Part shown: positions 4,879 through 5,708 of the stretch, piece after piece | Numbering within the stretch: position 1 is the first letter of the stretch | Layout: each line of letters opens with the position of its first letter | From: an uncultured Bacillota bacterium | GTDB taxonomy: Bacteria; Bacillota_I; Bacilli_A; RFN20; CAG-826 | Reading direction: 5' to 3' | NCBI GenBank assembly: GCA_946623775.1 | Contig: CAMORJ010000088.1 | Span: 1-5,708 of the forward strand | Length of the DNA: 5,708 nt | Program-made: the position numbers and the translations under genes | The notes under the pieces: generated by a model | Told to the model about the DNA's origin: nothing | Seen by the model: only the letters and a program-made list of their open reading frames with translations | Database searches by the model: none

Positions 4879-5708
4879 ATGAAAAGGATGCGCATTCCAT
4901 TGATCATCGTTTTGTCCATCTCCGTCCTGGGATTCATCCTCGGCACGTTTTTGGACTTCAACCTTTCCTCGGCCATCGCGGATAGGAACAACATGCTCGC
5001 CATCACGCTGTCGGTGCTTGGCCCGGTGCTCGGTTTCTCTGGGCTGACCTTCATCTTCGGCGGGCTCATCCCGAAGGGGCTCGACAAAAACACCCATATA
5101 GCCTTAAGGATCATCCTGCTGGTCGCAGCCGTGGGAGCCTATGGCTTCTGCATCTACATGGCCGGCAAGGAGATCTTCGGCGGGCACGGTTTCTATGGCG
5201 CGGCCAAGAAATGGGTCGGCTATCCGATCGCCGCGGTGCCTCTTGGGGCAGCCGAAGTCCTTGGGTATTTCGCGATGAAGGACAGCGACAACAAGAACGC
5301 ATGGATTGTCTTGGCCATCGCCGCCGGCGTCTGCTTCATGGCCCTCGTCCCCGGCACCACCCTCATCAAGGAGATCTTCCACCGCCCGAGGTTCCGCTCC
5401 GTGATCGAGACCGAGGGATTGGACTTCTATCCCTGGTATAGGAGATGCTCCAATTACAAAGACCTGATGGCGGCTTTCGGCCTTGCTTCCGAGGAATTCA
5501 AATCCTTCCCAAGCGGCCACACCTGCGAGGCCTCCATCCTTCTCACCGCCGCCGCTTTCGTCCCGCTTGCCAACCACAGATATGAGAGATTCCAATACCT
5601 TGCCTTTGGCATCGCCGCCGCTTTCGTCTTGATCGTCGCCTTTGGCCGCATCATGGCAGCCGCCCATTACCTGAGCGACGTCTCGATGGCGCTTATGCTC
5701 ATGATGGT
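4879..5708 (+). CDS. PAP2-family membrane phosphatase, partial (cut by right window edge)
   Basis: The frame runs without a stop from the ATG at 4879 to the window edge (276 full codons). It carries the three signature motifs of the PAP2 acid phosphatase superfamily: K164-x6-R171 in KEIFHRPRF, P211-S-G-H214 in FKSFPSGHT, and R257-x5-H263-x3-D267 in GRIMAAAHYLSD. H214 and H263 are the expected nucleophile and acid/base pair. About eight membrane segments are visible or begun (approximately 7-27, 41-63, 75-95, 113-132, 141-162, 215-231, 238-256, 268 onward), with five before the first motif. Family members dephosphorylate lipid phosphates such as undecaprenyl pyrophosphate, phosphatidylglycerol phosphate or phosphatidate; the substrate cannot be chosen from this sequence. 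Deviations from the textbook motif are F172 where KX6RP has Pro, and Gly instead of Ser before R257. The gene diverges from pnp and shares no obvious function with it. Only the C-terminal end is missing. Confidence 0.9.
   Translation, partial: MKRMRIPLIIVLSISVLGFILGTFLDFNLSSAIADRNNMLAITLSVLGPVLGFSGLTFIFGGLIPKGLDKNTHIALRIILLVAAVGAYGFCIYMAGKEIFGGHGFYGAAKKWVGYPIAAVPLGAAEVLGYFAMKDSDNKNAWIVLAIAAGVCFMALVPGTTLIKEIFHRPRFRSVIETEGLDFYPWYRRCSNYKDLMAAFGLASEEFKSFPSGHTCEASILLTAAAFVPLANHRYERFQYLAFGIAAAFVLIVAFGRIMAAAHYLSDVSMALMLMM

Noticed and set aside
4718..4900. 60-aa minus-strand open frame in the divergent intergenic region
   Set aside because: It overlaps the PAP2 promoter and start and the palindrome cluster, and its translation has no recognisable feature.
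5104..5667. 187-aa minus-strand open frame opposite the PAP2 gene
   Set aside because: The plus-strand frame has all three PAP2 motifs, a promoter and a consensus ribosome binding site. The minus-strand translation is a Gly/Asp/Glu-rich shadow.

Overview
This 5.7-kb window looks like ordinary chromosome from a low-to-moderate GC Firmicutes-type bacterium, most likely a gut-associated member of the Bacilli/Erysipelotrichia group. That placement is inferred from three things: the PNPase sequence style, a lipoprotein with a 'GGTLSYEEWL' segment after its lipobox, and strong AAGGAGG-type ribosome binding sites. Tryptophan is encoded by TGG in the genes I checked, and TGA ends both pnp and the zinc-ribbon gene, so the standard bacterial code is in use rather than the mollicute code.

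Layout from left to right: (1) the N-terminal 65 codons of a minus-strand lipoprotein that runs off the left edge; (2) a minus-strand 65-aa zinc-ribbon protein with no Lys, Arg or His, apparently read from its own promoter as a leaderless message; (3) a rho-independent terminator and then a minus-strand 509-aa membrane protein made of two tandem six-helix units plus a C-terminal SHOCT-like domain; (4) a second clear terminator and then minus-strand pnp, complete, encoding polynucleotide phosphorylase with a Gly/Arg/His-rich tail; (5) a 235-bp divergent intergenic region holding three abutting palindromes; (6) a plus-strand PAP2-family membrane phosphatase with a good promoter and ribosome binding site, cut by the right edge.

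The genes appear to be independent transcription units: terminators end pnp and the SHOCT gene, and pnp and the phosphatase gene diverge. PNPase acts in RNA turnover, the phosphatase probably on lipid phosphates in the membrane, and the other three proteins have no assignable function. I do not see a defence system, mobile element, CRISPR array, rRNA or tRNA here. The points most worth a second look are the all-acidic leaderless zinc-ribbon protein, the duplicated SHOCT membrane protein, and the palindrome cluster upstream of pnp.
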